Positions 24,102-33,955 of a DNA stretch of 64,000 bases are shown here, in pieces. Numbering within the stretch: the first letter of the stretch is position 1; every line of letters begins with the position of its first letter. Source of the stretch: Moorella mulderi DSM 14980 (lineage in GTDB: Bacteria > Bacillota > DSM-521 > Neomoorellales > Neomoorellaceae); contig NZ_LTBC01000008.1 of NCBI RefSeq assembly GCF_001594015.1, positions 34,976-98,975 of the forward strand, in the 5' to 3' direction. The position numbers and the translations under genes were made by a program. The notes under the pieces were generated by a model, which was not told the origin of the DNA, did not search any database, and worked only from the letters and a program-made list of their open reading frames with translations.

Positions 24102-24911
24102 CTACTCCCTTTTCATATTCCTTAATAAAATCAGGGAAGAAATCAGACAGGCCATACCAAGAAAAATCCATAACGGTACCAGTGCTGCGGTTCCCTCCAT
24201 ACCAGCATTAGCCTGCAACAAAGAACCGACAGTTAAAACCAGTGTGTAAGTGAAACCCTTGACATTGAACATCGCTGCCAGTACATATCCCCAATGGCGG
24301 CGCTTCCACAGCCAGATCGCTCCCAGCACAAGACCCGACACTACAAGTGATAAATCCAGTGTAGCCACCAGTTTGAAACCATCCATATCTAAGCCACTCT
24401 GCGGAAGCTGTCCCGTTACAACAAAACTTAGCCATTGACCGATCCACGCTATCCCTAGTAAAATAGCCCATAACATCATGTAACTACTAACCCAATTGAC
24501 AGGCGTCCTCGCCTGGAATTTCTGGCTGATTGAGTTGACATCGATGTTCGCCAGTCCAAAGATAAGCGCCAAAATCGACAACGTGAACAATGCAACATAA
24601 ATCAAGAAAAATCGATTTAAAGCAGCGCCGAAAAGGTAAAAGGCATAATTGTAAAGGGTGTAATCTAGCATCCCTAGCCAGACCAGTTGTGCTCGCTGCG
24701 AACCGCGTATCGACATAATCAACGTTATAACCAACAGTGGGAAAGCGACAAAGAGTGTGACCAAGTCATTTCCATACCATCCTATCAGAACAAAGCTGGA
24801 GTTGTCCCGGTACAGATTGCTGATGAAAAGCCCTCCTGCGGATGCAACCAAAGTTAAGACTGCGATAAAGATCGACAGAACATAAGCAGGTTTTAGTTTA
24901 GTATCCAACAT
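24102..24911 (-). CDS. Integral membrane protein of unknown function
   Basis: The 269-residue protein has about eight hydrophobic segments, starting LKPAYVLSIFIAVLTLVASA, with a conserved-looking WLGMLDYTLYNYAFYLFGAA and a final IFLGMACLISSLILL. No transporter or enzyme motif is apparent. It stands alone inside the island with a good ribosome site (GGAGGAGA before the ATG). I do not recognise the family. Confidence 0.75.
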   Translation of the reverse strand: MLDTKLKPAYVLSIFIAVLTLVASAGGLFISNLYRDNSSFVLIGWYGNDLVTLFVAFPLLVITLIMSIRGSQRAQLVWLGMLDYTLYNYAFYLFGAALNRFFLIYVALFTLSILALIFGLANIDVNSISQKFQARTPVNWVSSYMMLWAILLGIAWIGQWLSFVVTGQLPQSGLDMDGFKLVATLDLSLVVSGLVLGAIWLWKRRHWGYVLAAMFNVKGFTYTLVLTVGSLLQANAGMEGTAALVPLWIFLGMACLISSLILLRNMKRE

Positions 24912-25096
24912 TTTCTCCTCCCTCTATCTACAAGCATATTGTCTTGCGCGCTCCGCAAAACATACTCATAACCCCCGGATTCACAAGCGACATTCAGCCT
25001 AGGTAGCAACAAATTAATGAGAGACCAGTTTAAGCTGTTTCAGGTTTCATGCACATAATACTTCGGAGCGGATCTGAAATATGCAACGATTTTTAT

Positions 25097-25435
25097 CTAT
25101 GCTTGTTCCCACCAGCTGCGATATATGCCGGGTACCAGTCGGGGAACCAGGCGGTGAATGCGCCGGCGGGCCTCCACGGTGACGGGCGTACTGCCGAACA
25201 CCCGCACAATGCCCTGGGTGGGGCGCGTCAGCCCAAGGCAAACCTTAATCGTGGTGCTTTTTCCGGCCCCATTAGGGCCTAACAGCCCCACAACCTGGCC
25301 TTTTGGTACCAGAAAGCTAATACCGCAGACGGCGACAACCTTTCCGTAAGATTTCACCAGCCCGTCCACTTCCAAGGCAGGGTCCTCCGCTTGCGGCACG
25401 ATTTGGGTCGTGTGGTCCAAGGTCAGCACGTTCAC
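25097..25435 (-). pseudogene. Truncated ABC transporter ATPase (CcmA/DrrA-like)
   Basis: The first 90 or so residues are a normal ABC N-terminus: [20 protein letters not shown] and Walker [21 protein letters not shown]. The signature and Walker B are missing; the frame runs into unrelated residues ([19 protein letters not shown]) and stops. It is a remnant of a drug-export or multi-domain ABC-2 system, with no permease left nearby. Confidence 0.75.
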
Positions 25436-25747
25436 ATATCACTCCTTCCCCTCTGGGCTAGAGTCTACGTCACGCCTGGTTCTCCCGCGCGTGACCGTGG
25501 TCTGAGACCAGCCTACCCTCATCGCCCTTTACGGGGAAGGGCCTGAAGGAGTGTTTCTGGTGCGCCCCGAGACGCGATTTCGAATCGGCCTTGACGACTG
25601 TTGTGCGGATCCCTCCGTCCAGGGACGCGCGGCCGGCAAAAGAGCGAGGCCGTCAGCCACCGCCGCCACCGCCAAGCGCCACCATACCACAGCGAAGCGG
25701 CACTCCCGCAGGAGAGAAAGCGGGTAGCCCACACGTCCCATTTATGA
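25436..25747. other. G+C-rich gap without a convincing gene
   Basis: Several short frames exist on both strands, but none resembles a protein family. The base composition rises sharply here and stays high to about 28.7 kb, marking the start of a G+C-rich imported cassette. Confidence 0.5.
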
Positions 25748-26539
25748 TTACAAGGCAAACCTGGCTACCCGGGGCGGCGGCAGGAACTCCCAGGTGCCGG
25801 TAACGCCTACGGCCAGGGCGCCCAGGTCCAGGTGCAGCATGGCGATGCCGCAGTCCAGGCGCTTGGGAATATTGTATGTGTCGTGCAGGTTGTCCACGGC
25901 CACCGTAATAGTGTTTTTCCCCACCTCGAACCGCCAGGGCTGCCGGTTCACTGCCGAGGGGGCGAGGCGGGCCGCCTCCAGCGCCACTTTGACCCAGTTC
26001 GGCCAGTAAGATTGGTCAAGCCCGGTGACCAGTTCCGCCAGGGGCTTACGCCAGTGGTTGCGCCCGAAACCGGTCATGAGCTTTTCCTCAGCCGACCACC
26101 TACCGGCGGCATACCCTACGGGTGTCACGGCCACCACCTTTTCGCCGGGGCGCGCGCCGACCAGGCGAGCCGCCACCTCCGGGCGGAAAAAGCCACCTAC
26201 CCAGCAGGTGCCCAGGCCGAGGCAGGTTGCCTCCAGGATTACGCCCTCGCCCAGGTACCCTACCCGCTCGTAAAGGTAAGGACTTTCCACCTGACCCATA
26301 AAGGCGATGAACGCGGGGGCGCCCTTAATCTTTCCGTAATGCCCCAGAATGCCCCGGAAAAGCTCTTCCCCCGGGGCGGACACCAGTACCGCTCGCGCCT
26401 CGGGGAAGGGCTTGAATTCCCGGCAGAACCTGTCCAGTTGCTCCAGGGTGGCGGGCGCCACCGGCCGCGCCTCATAGAGCCGGCGCGACCGGCGCCTGGC
26501 AATGGTCTGGTACCATTCTCTGTTTAAAAGGGTCACCAT
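25748..26539 (-). CDS. Nitroreductase-family protein
   Basis: From ATG 26539 (ribosome site AAGAAGGAGG) the 263-residue protein shows a nitroreductase pattern: TIARRRSRRLYEARPVAPAT, YLGEGVILEATCLGLGTCWVGG, then APSAVNRQPWRFEV and LDCGIAMLHLDLGAL. These are FMN-binding regions of the putative TM nitroreductase group. It lies 27 bp after the retinol-saturase-like gene, so the two are co-transcribed. A GTG at 26560 is a weaker start. The substrate is unknown. Confidence 0.82.
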   Translation of the reverse strand: MVTLLNREWYQTIARRRSRRLYEARPVAPATLEQLDRFCREFKPFPEARAVLVSAPGEELFRGILGHYGKIKGAPAFIAFMGQVESPYLYERVGYLGEGVILEATCLGLGTCWVGGFFRPEVAARLVGARPGEKVVAVTPVGYAAGRWSAEEKLMTGFGRNHWRKPLAELVTGLDQSYWPNWVKVALEAARLAPSAVNRQPWRFEVGKNTITVAVDNLHDTYNIPKRLDCGIAMLHLDLGALAVGVTGTWEFLPPPRVARFAL

Positions 26540-26566
26540 GTAAGCCTCCTTCTTGTGCACGCGTTT

Positions 26567-28693
26567 TCAGGTGCCTGTACCGGGAGTTCTGGCTCTGACG
26601 TCAGGATATAGGGCGTCGGCAGCCAGGGTGCCGGAGATGACCACCGCCTCGATGCCCGCCCCCGGGAAAACGCCGGCGCCAGCCAGGTAGAGCCGCTCCA
26701 CGGGGCTTTTGGCCGGCGGCCGCCACTGACCGGCGGCGGGGCCGTAGATGGCACCGCCCGTCGTCCAGGCATAGCGGGCGAACGTGGCCGGGCTGACCTC
26801 CTCCAGGAAGACGATGTGCTCCCGCAGGCCGGGCAGCACCAGTTCCGCCAGGGTGATCAACGTGTCGCCGAACTCTCTTTTGCGCCGGGCATAATCGGGC
26901 ATCCGGCGGTCCCAGGTTGTTGCCTTTGCTCGGGGAACCAGGGTCAGCAGGGTGATGGCGGCGTGTCCGGGCGGCGCCAGGCCGGGATCGACCCTGGAGG
27001 GGGTCATTATGCCAAGCCCCCGGCCGTCTTCGGTGTGAACCAGGGTGACCGGCTCAAGGTCCGGCACGAAGTCGACGCCCAGGAAGACCGCAAAAGCCGA
27101 AGTAGAGAATTCCAGGTCTTCAATGCGTCGCACAAAGTCGGTCGGTAGATGTTCCCGCCCCACCAGTTCCAGGAAGGTCTTGCGGACGTCGGCGTTGGAG
27201 ATGACGGCCCCGGCACGGTAGACTTGTCTGCCGGCCAGGATTACGCCCGCGGCCCGGCCTCCTTCGATGAGGGTGCGCTCTACGGGTGCGCGCAGGAGTA
27301 CCCGGCCGCCGTGCGCCTCGATCACGTCTGCCAGCACGTCGGCAAGGGCCTGGGAGCCGCCCACAGGGTAGCAGCCGCCGTCGAAGTAGTAGCCGAAAAG
27401 GGGGGCCATCTGGGCGGCGGTGAGCGTTTCCGGCCGGTCGCTCAGGTAGCCCGTCAGGAGGAGCAGGAACCGTTTCAGAGATGCATCCTGGAAAAACCGC
27501 TCCAGCATGACCGTGTAGGGAAGATCCATCCAGCGGAAGGCATACGGGTGGGTGCGCGGGTAGGCCAGCATCTCCCCCGGCGTGCGCGGCGGGCACGGCA
27601 CGCCGCCGGTGCGCTCCACGCCGGCGTAGAGGTCGCGGTATACGCCCTCCATCTCGGCGAAAAAGGCAGCTATAGCCTCCCGTTCCGCGGGAAAGCGCGC
27701 CTGCAGAGCCCTGACCAGTTCCTCTGCCGTGCCGGGCACCTTGAGCCGGAAGCCGGGCAGCACGTATTCGTGGCCCACCCGCCGCCATTCCAGCCGGTCG
27801 CCGATTTCCAGCCGGCGCAAAAGATTGGTCACCGGGCCGCGCGGTCCTAGCCCGCTGACGTCGTGCACCCCCGCATCGAAAACGTAGCGCAGCCGCTCGC
27901 CGTCCCGCCGCACGTGCCGCTCCCACGAGGTGCAGAAGCCGCCCAGCCGGTGGTGCTGCTCCGCCACCAGCACTTTCAGGCCCCGCTGCGCCAGGAGGGC
28001 CTCCGCCGTAAGGCCGCCGATGCCGGCGCCCACGACGATGACGTCGTGTTCGGCTTCACCGGCCGGCCGCGCGGGGCCGAAGACCGGGTCCGGCCACCGG
28101 TACGGCTCGCGGACGGCTATTTCCCGCGCCAGAATGTGCTTGGGGTACCAGCTGGGGAAGAAAAGGGAAAAAGCGATGCCGGCCCCGATGGCGGCGTTGG
28201 GGACGGCCACGGTGAGCCAGAGGCGGGCCTCCGGCCAGGCAAGCGCCAGCACACCCAGCGCGGCGTTGAAGGTAAAAATCGCACCCCAGACTGCCGTAAT
28301 CAGGGCGTTGGTGCGGTAAAAGAGGGGATGGCGCCAGTTTTCGCGCGGCCAGTCCTCGCGGGCGTACTGGTGGGTGAAGGGGCTGCCGGCCAGGAGCGTC
28401 CCCCAGGCCATCGCCGCCAGGGTGGCGCCGACCAGCACGGCGTCGTAGACCTTGAAGAAGGGCGACCCCAGGACGACGGTCGCCGCGAAGTGGGCGGCGA
28501 AGAAACCAAGCGTCACCAGTTCCATCGTCTTCCCCTGCCGCCGCGCCAGGCGCAAGGCGTTTAAGGCCAGAGCCGACGCCAGGCCGGCCGTAATGGCCGC
28601 CGTCCAAAGCCCCAGGCCGGACAGCGCCCAGTACAGGATCCAGGGTACAAAGGCGAAGAAGATCCAGACCATTCCCGGTAGCCGTAGGGCCAT
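26567..28693 (-). CDS. Phytoene desaturase/retinol saturase-like flavoprotein with N-terminal membrane domain
   Basis: Residues 1-190 hold about six membrane segments. A dinucleotide-binding motif then starts the flavin domain (DVIVVGAGIGGLTAEALLAQ), followed by RLGGFCTSWERH, FDAGVHDVSGLG, YPVGGSQALADVL and the C-terminal LYLAGAGVFPGAGIEAVVIS. This matches the CrtI/CrtISO/RetSat superfamily, which desaturates, isomerises or saturates polyene or isoprenoid chains. The membrane domain is unusual. The DNA is strikingly G+C-rich, giving long shadow frames on both strands. The start is uncertain (ATG 28693, or TTG 28729). Confidence 0.8.
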   Translation of the reverse strand: MALRLPGMVWIFFAFVPWILYWALSGLGLWTAAITAGLASALALNALRLARRQGKTMELVTLGFFAAHFAATVVLGSPFFKVYDAVLVGATLAAMAWGTLLAGSPFTHQYAREDWPRENWRHPLFYRTNALITAVWGAIFTFNAALGVLALAWPEARLWLTVAVPNAAIGAGIAFSLFFPSWYPKHILAREIAVREPYRWPDPVFGPARPAGEAEHDVIVVGAGIGGLTAEALLAQRGLKVLVAEQHHRLGGFCTSWERHVRRDGERLRYVFDAGVHDVSGLGPRGPVTNLLRRLEIGDRLEWRRVGHEYVLPGFRLKVPGTAEELVRALQARFPAEREAIAAFFAEMEGVYRDLYAGVERTGGVPCPPRTPGEMLAYPRTHPYAFRWMDLPYTVMLERFFQDASLKRFLLLLTGYLSDRPETLTAAQMAPLFGYYFDGGCYPVGGSQALADVLADVIEAHGGRVLLRAPVERTLIEGGRAAGVILAGRQVYRAGAVISNADVRKTFLELVGREHLPTDFVRRIEDLEFSTSAFAVFLGVDFVPDLEPVTLVHTEDGRGLGIMTPSRVDPGLAPPGHAAITLLTLVPRAKATTWDRRMPDYARRKREFGDTLITLAELVLPGLREHIVFLEEVSPATFARYAWTTGGAIYGPAAGQWRPPAKSPVERLYLAGAGVFPGAGIEAVVISGTLAADALYPDVRARTPGTGT

Positions 28694-28814
28694 TTCTTTC
28701 ACTTTCTTCCCGTATACAAGGGGCTGCAATTACACTATTCTTGAGGGAGTTGCTTTGTGAACAAAAATAAACATGGGCTCTCCACACGGCCTTTGATTAA
28801 TATAGTCGCAGTTA

Positions 28815-29978
28815 TTACGCTGAACCAACAGCTACCGGCTGAGGCCTGGGGGAAATGCCTGAGCTTCTTCTATCCTCCATGATTTGCCCCTGCTCAACGG
28901 CCGTGGGCAGTACCCAGGCATCCCGCACCTTTAATGCAACTTCACTACCAACCGGATACCGGGGCTGTCCCAGGGCCATAACATACCAGCTTACCCCGCT
29001 TTCCTCGAAGTTTACGCGATAAGTAGTCATTGGACCTCCAAATTCAACCTCCGTTACTCGCCAGTTACCGCCCTTTTGCCTGGCAAAAGGAGGAAGTATT
29101 TCCACATCTTCAGGCCTGATTACAACCTCCACCTGCGTGCCAGGGGTTAGGGGCTCTCTGCTCTGGGCAATTATCTCCCCCATTAAGCTCTTTATCAAGT
29201 AGCTGTGGTTTTCGCCGCTGCCAACACTTCGAAGAACCATTCCCGCACTAAAATTAGCCTTACCAAGAAACCGGGCCACAAAATGGTTGCACGGCTCGCG
29301 ATAAATCTCGGTCGGGCCGCCTATCTGCTGGAGCCTGCCTTCCGCCATAACAGCCACGCGGTCGGCCATAGCCATAGCTTCAGCCTGGTCATGGGTTACA
29401 TAAACAGTAGTCAACTTTAACTCCTGATGCCAGGTGCGGAGTTGGGAGCGCATCTCATCCCTCAGCCTGGCATCGAGGTTAGAGAGGGGTTCGTCAAAGA
29501 GCATTACCCGCGGATTGGTAACTAAAGCCCGGGCCAGGGCCACCCGTTGAAGTTGCCCGCCACTTAGTTGGGCGGGGCTGCGCTTTTCTAGTCCGGCCAG
29601 ACCAACTGCACGGATAGTTCTCCTTACCTTTTCTTCTTTCTCCCCCCGGTTCAAAGGGAGACTTGCCAGGGGGAAAGCCACATTTTCCTCCACCGTCATA
29701 TGAGGCCATACGGCATAATTTTGAAACACCAGGCCTACCTGGCGTTGCTCTGCCGGCAGGTGCCACCCTCCCCGAGTAATGGTTTTACCGTCGAGGATAA
29801 TCTTACCGCTAGTAGCCTGCTCCAGGCCGGCAATTATACGTAAAAGGGTTGTTTTCCCGGAACCACTGGGACCAAGGAGGCAGATAAACTCCCCCTCAGC
29901 CACTTCCAGGCTAATCTTCTGCAAGGCCGTCACGCTACCAAAGTTTTTATGAATACCATCAACTATAAGTTTAGACAT
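28815..29978 (-). CDS. ABC ATPase with TOBE domain, AfuC/FbpC-like (system 1)
   Basis: The 387-residue protein has Walker A GPSGSGKTTLLRIIAG, signature LSGGQLQRVALARALV, Walker B VMLFDEPLSNLD and the switch histidine in VYVTHDQAEAMAMADR. A C-terminal TOBE region (VEVVIRPEDVEILPP) is typical of importers for iron, hexose-phosphate, polyamine and phosphonate substrates. It is the last gene of the three-gene system 1, 3 bp after the permease gene. Confidence 0.88.
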   Translation of the reverse strand: MSKLIVDGIHKNFGSVTALQKISLEVAEGEFICLLGPSGSGKTTLLRIIAGLEQATSGKIILDGKTITRGGWHLPAEQRQVGLVFQNYAVWPHMTVEENVAFPLASLPLNRGEKEEKVRRTIRAVGLAGLEKRSPAQLSGGQLQRVALARALVTNPRVMLFDEPLSNLDARLRDEMRSQLRTWHQELKLTTVYVTHDQAEAMAMADRVAVMAEGRLQQIGGPTEIYREPCNHFVARFLGKANFSAGMVLRSVGSGENHSYLIKSLMGEIIAQSREPLTPGTQVEVVIRPEDVEILPPFARQKGGNWRVTEVEFGGPMTTYRVNFEESGVSWYVMALGQPRYPVGSEVALKVRDAWVLPTAVEQGQIMEDRRSSGISPRPQPVAVGSA

Positions 29979-29981
29979 GAG

Positions 29982-31664
29982 TTACCTCCCGGGTAAAAAA
30001 GTCTGCAGCCTGGTTCTTTTTAACAGCAGGAAGAACACGCCAAAAAAGAGGACCACCAGGGTGGCAAAGGCGGTACTATAAGTGGTATACCCCGCCGCTT
30101 CAAGGTTGTAAATCGTAACTCCAATAGTCTCCGAGCCTGATATCCAGAGCAGGCTTGACACCGTCAGTTCGGTAAGGGCAGTAATGAAAACCAGCAGAGC
30201 GGCATTTTGGATATTGGGTCGCAGGAGGGGCAGGGAAATTTTCCACAAGCACTGCCAGGGCCGGATACCCAGGACCCGGGCAACCTCGGTGTAAGAAGGG
30301 TTGAGTTGAGCAAAACCGGCGGTCAGGTTACGCGCGGCGAGGGTAAAAAAGCGGGCTATATAAGCCAGCAAAATCATTACTATACTGCCGTAAATGGGAA
30401 TGGGGATCCAGGGGTCCACCCAGGCCAGTATTACTGCCAAAGCGAGTACTGTACCAGGCAGGGTATAGGGTATTGTTCCCAACCTGTCCACCCAGAGATA
30501 GAATTTACTTCGCTTTTCCGCTATTCCCCGGGCTACAACAAAGCTTAGAGGTATAGTTATTAAGGTAGTTCCGCCTGCCAGGATAAAACTGGTGGCAATG
30601 GCCCGCCGGGTAGCATTCAAGTCGGCCAGAATAAACCGGTAATTTTTTAAAGTGATTGTCTTCAGGGTGAGGGGTACGCCATAAGCAGGAAGAAGGGAGT
30701 TTAAAAACATGGCTATTAAAGGAGCTATTGTGGCGCAGGCCAGAAAAGAATAAAGGAATACCGCCAGGGGAATGCGGACCCGCCCCAGGGAGTAGCACAA
30801 AGGGGCTGTCTCTTTGGTCAAAACTGTAAAATGCTGGTGTTTTAAAAACAAATTTTGCACCATTATACCGGTTATCGCCAGCATGGCTCCCAGGGTAGCC
30901 AGTAGAGACACCCTGGCAAAGGAAATACTGCTAAAACCGACTACCTGCTGAAAAATATAAGTGGTAAGAAGTATTTTGCCGGCAGGCAGGGCAACCAGGG
31001 CGGGGATACCGAAATTACCCACGGAGCTTACAAAGGCCAGTATACTCCCGGCGGCAATACCGGGAAGGGCCAGGGGTAATGTAACCCGTCGTACAACGCG
31101 ACTCCGGCTTACCCCGTAGGTGAAGGCCACCTCTTCTTCTTCCGGGGGAATATTCCCCAAGGCGGTGGCAGTCGACATGTAAACAAAGGGGTAATGCAGG
31201 AGTCCCAAGAGAAGAATCGTACCGTCCAAGCCATAGACATTCCAGAGTACTATTTTTTTACCTGCGATAAAGCTTGCTAACTGGTTAAACCAGCCCACGG
31301 GACCCCAGAGCTGGAGCCAGGCTAAACCCTGAACGTACGGCGGCAAAAAAAGAAATAGCAGTGTGGCAATATTAATCACGCTTTTACAGGGCAAGTCACT
31401 TTTAACCACCAGCCAGGCCAGGGTTATCCCCAGGATCGAGGAAATAGCTGTAGCTGCCAGGGAAACCACCACCGTGTTATAGAGAACCGTCCAGGTGGCT
31501 TTTTGAAACACTACCTGAAGCAGGGGCGCCAAGGTAAACCCCTCAGTAGGTGTGAAAAAACCGGCCAAAAGGAGACGGATTAAAGGGTAAGCTGTGGTGA
31601 GGGCCAGAACAGCGCCCACCACAGCCAGGGTAACCGGCTTTTCTTCAGTTGCAAGGCGCATCAC
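29982..31664 (-). CDS. Fused ABC permease, AfuB/FbpB-like (system 1)
   Basis: The 560 residues comprise two membrane halves with about 12 segments in total and two EAA-type loops: EEEEVAFTYGVSRSRVVRRV in the first half and YTEVARVLGIRPWQCLWKI in the second. This double permease is the rule for FbpB/AfuB and PhnU-type proteins. It is encoded between the binding protein and the ATPase. Confidence 0.88.
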   Translation of the reverse strand: MMRLATEEKPVTLAVVGAVLALTTAYPLIRLLLAGFFTPTEGFTLAPLLQVVFQKATWTVLYNTVVVSLAATAISSILGITLAWLVVKSDLPCKSVINIATLLFLFLPPYVQGLAWLQLWGPVGWFNQLASFIAGKKIVLWNVYGLDGTILLLGLLHYPFVYMSTATALGNIPPEEEEVAFTYGVSRSRVVRRVTLPLALPGIAAGSILAFVSSVGNFGIPALVALPAGKILLTTYIFQQVVGFSSISFARVSLLATLGAMLAITGIMVQNLFLKHQHFTVLTKETAPLCYSLGRVRIPLAVFLYSFLACATIAPLIAMFLNSLLPAYGVPLTLKTITLKNYRFILADLNATRRAIATSFILAGGTTLITIPLSFVVARGIAEKRSKFYLWVDRLGTIPYTLPGTVLALAVILAWVDPWIPIPIYGSIVMILLAYIARFFTLAARNLTAGFAQLNPSYTEVARVLGIRPWQCLWKISLPLLRPNIQNAALLVFITALTELTVSSLLWISGSETIGVTIYNLEAAGYTTYSTAFATLVVLFFGVFFLLLKRTRLQTFLPGR

Positions 31665-31680
31665 AATTTATTACCCCCAC

Positions 31681-32742
31681 CTATTTGGGTAGATTGAAGA
31701 GATCGGCGAATTTCTTTTTGTCATCCTCCCGGACCAGGGCTAGTTCTTTAGGATCCCGTTGTAAAAACTTAATTTCACTCAGTGGCGGGTAACCCTCCGG
31801 AGGTGGTACATCTTTACGAACAGGCATGTAAAAACCTATCTTCGCTGCTAATTGTTGCCCATCCTTGGAAAGTACAAAATCAACAAACTTCCTGGCCATT
31901 TCCGGGTGAGGTGCCCCCTTGACAATAGCAACCGGTTCGGTAATAACCGGCAGGCCCTCCCTGGGGTAGACAAAATCCACGGGTGATCCCTGTTTTTTAG
32001 CTTTGAGGGCTTCAAAGTTAATGAGAATGCCGTAAGGCTTTTCACCACTAGCTACCATCTTTTTGACATCCCCGTTGCCTTTAACAATCTGCACCCCGTT
32101 AGCCTTTAGCTTCTCAAAGAAATTCCAGCCCGCGAAACTTTCCCGGGTAAGAACACTCAGGTTAAAGGCAGCCGCACCAGAATAAAAGGGGCTGGGCATA
32201 ACTACCTTGTTTTTAGCCTGCTCCGAGAGCAGGAACTGCCAGGTGGCTTCAGGTTTGGGAGCTGAAGTATTATAAACAATGCCGGTAGCTATCAACTTGG
32301 TGCCGGTATACATATGGTCTGGATCCACAAAGTCCGGGTTAATTTCGTTCAGTTCGGGGGAAGTGTAGGCTTCCAGGAAGCCCTGGTCTTTTAAGCGCTG
32401 GAAAGTGGGGGCATCGGCCAGGAACAGGACATCGGCCTGGGGTTTGCCGCCCTGGGCTTCCATAGTAAAGCGAGAGATCACCTCTTCAGTGCCGGAACGG
32501 AACACCTGCACGTCGACCCCCGGGTATTTGGCCTTAAAACCGTCTAATAACTTGGTAACATCATCCTGGGGCTGTGAAGTATAGAGAACCATTTTGCCGA
32601 AAGAATTAGAATCCCCCATGCCAGGGTTATTATTTTCTCCTTGGGCCGGAACTTTACTTGAACAGGCAGAAGTGACAACTATCAGGATTAATAAGAGAGC
32701 TGCCATTAGAGCCTTCTTGCCGTACTTAAAAACATTAGCCAT
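31681..32742 (-). CDS. Substrate-binding lipoprotein, AfuA/FbpA family (system 1)
   Basis: The 353-residue protein opens with a lipobox signal (LLILIVVTSACSS) and has the family core: MVLYTSQPQDDVTKLLDGFK, DVLFLADAPTFQRLKDQG and VDFVYPREGLPVITEPVAIV. The paired tyrosines that hold ferric iron in FbpA are not present in the expected region (GILINFEALKAKKQGSPVDF), which favours an anionic organic ligand such as a sugar phosphate or phosphonate. GGAGGATGATCC precedes the ATG. Confidence 0.85.
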   Translation of the reverse strand: MANVFKYGKKALMAALLLILIVVTSACSSKVPAQGENNNPGMGDSNSFGKMVLYTSQPQDDVTKLLDGFKAKYPGVDVQVFRSGTEEVISRFTMEAQGGKPQADVLFLADAPTFQRLKDQGFLEAYTSPELNEINPDFVDPDHMYTGTKLIATGIVYNTSAPKPEATWQFLLSEQAKNKVVMPSPFYSGAAAFNLSVLTRESFAGWNFFEKLKANGVQIVKGNGDVKKMVASGEKPYGILINFEALKAKKQGSPVDFVYPREGLPVITEPVAIVKGAPHPEMARKFVDFVLSKDGQQLAAKIGFYMPVRKDVPPPEGYPPLSEIKFLQRDPKELALVREDDKKKFADLFNLPK

Positions 32743-33132
32743 GGATCATCCTCCTACTAAATCACTTAGCCGGCGGCCGTCCGCCAAGGTTTTTCGAGTT
32801 GATATACAACTATTCAATTGGGGTTACTTTGCGTCGGAGCTCCTCCACCGGCTCCTTGCGCCAGGTTGCCTGAGCCGCAACCTGTCCCAGTTTCCTTGCC
32901 AGATTTAATGTTCCTTGCAATTTATCATGTTCTCCCTCCTTGCTCACTTTTTTATTCTACTGCCTTTGCTTACTGGTTTATTTTACGGTAAAAATGTTGC
33001 CATACAGTTAAGGGCAGGTTAGCCAGGTTTAAAAGAAGATTAAAGTTTGTGTAAACACCTGCTAAATTCTGGACCCTATAAACGCAGGCGGGGAAATCGT
33101 TTTAATTAAAAAAGCCAAACCTTCTCCTATGG
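32743..33132. other. Regulatory gap upstream of transporter system 1
   Basis: No certain gene is present. A small minus-strand frame (32810-32947, 45 codons from a GTG) reads DKLQGTLNLARKLGQVAAQA and looks faintly protein-like. An overlapping ATG with an excellent ribosome site (AAGGAGGGAGAAC) gives only MINCKEH. The 14-mer AAAAGAAGATTAAA at 33031-33044 recurs at 38905-38918 upstream of the RpiR gene. The promoter of system 1 should be here. Confidence 0.45.
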
Positions 33133-33939
33133 CTATTGAGGTATCATCTTTTGAACCATATATTCTTGCCATTTCCCATACAGGTAAGCGAGAATTTCCC
33201 TTTCCCGGCCAAGGGGACCAGGGGTATAGCCCTCCAAGATTAGCAGGCCATCGTAGCGCTGGCGTAGGGTATCCAAAAGCCCCTCATAGTCTAACTCTCC
33301 TTGGCCCAGGGGAAGATGGCAACGGCCTGGCGCGGCGTCGCTCAAGTGGACATTAACTAGGTGCGGTACCCGGCCAACGAACTCTCTCGCCTCTGGCTGC
33401 CCGAAGAGATGGGCAAGATCCAAGGTCACTCCGAGGTTAGGACTGTCCACCGCCGCCAGCAGGCGCTCTAAATCGTCCAGGCCAACCACAAACTCACCTG
33501 CGCGCGGCTCCATGTTTTCAACTCCTAATTGCACGCCGGCAACGGCAGCCGTTTCCGCTAAATGATGAAAAACCTCAACTTGTTTCGGCCAGAAATCTTC
33601 CGGCCGGTCCTTACTAGAGCTCAATCGTCCTGGATGGATGGTTAGTACTTGGGCTTCAATGGCCGCTGCTAGGTGGATAGCTTCTTTAACCTGACGAAGC
33701 GATTCCTGGCGGATGCCGGTGTTGGTTGAGATAAGATTTAAATCGCGCATGTCAGCATGTACGGTCCAGATTAGGCCGCTAGAACACAAGTACCGCAAAA
33801 GCTGTGCTGGTTTCAAGCCGTTGCGCTGCCAGTGATCCAGCCACACCTCTATGGCTTGAAATCCCGTAGCTGCTACCAGGTCAATAACTGCCGGCAAACT
33901 AAGTGAACGTAATAATTCCGAAGCCACACCAATCTGCAA
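33133..33939 (-). CDS. Sugar phosphate isomerase/epimerase-like TIM-barrel protein
   Basis: The 268-residue protein has the xylose-isomerase-like (AP endonuclease 2) barrel with the metal ligands in order: FQAIEVWLDHW, LTIHPGR, LGVENMEPRAGE, VTLDLAHLFG, NVHLSDA and LILEGY. Such enzymes isomerise or epimerise sugars and related hydroxy-ketones. The start appears to be a TTG at 33939 with GGAG upstream. It sits 16 bp after the ATPase gene of system 2 on the same strand, so it is probably the last gene of that operon and acts on its substrate. Confidence 0.85.
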   Translation of the reverse strand: MQIGVASELLRSLSLPAVIDLVAATGFQAIEVWLDHWQRNGLKPAQLLRYLCSSGLIWTVHADMRDLNLISTNTGIRQESLRQVKEAIHLAAAIEAQVLTIHPGRLSSSKDRPEDFWPKQVEVFHHLAETAAVAGVQLGVENMEPRAGEFVVGLDDLERLLAAVDSPNLGVTLDLAHLFGQPEAREFVGRVPHLVNVHLSDAAPGRCHLPLGQGELDYEGLLDTLRQRYDGLLILEGYTPGPLGREREILAYLYGKWQEYMVQKMIPQ

Positions 33940-33955
33940 CCTTCTCCACCTCTCT

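Noticed and set aside
27120..28787. Several long frames overlapping the retinol-saturase-like gene on both strands
   Set aside because: The DNA is very G+C-rich, which opens shadow frames. Their products are arginine/alanine/proline-rich without motifs, whereas the chosen frame has clear flavin-binding motifs.
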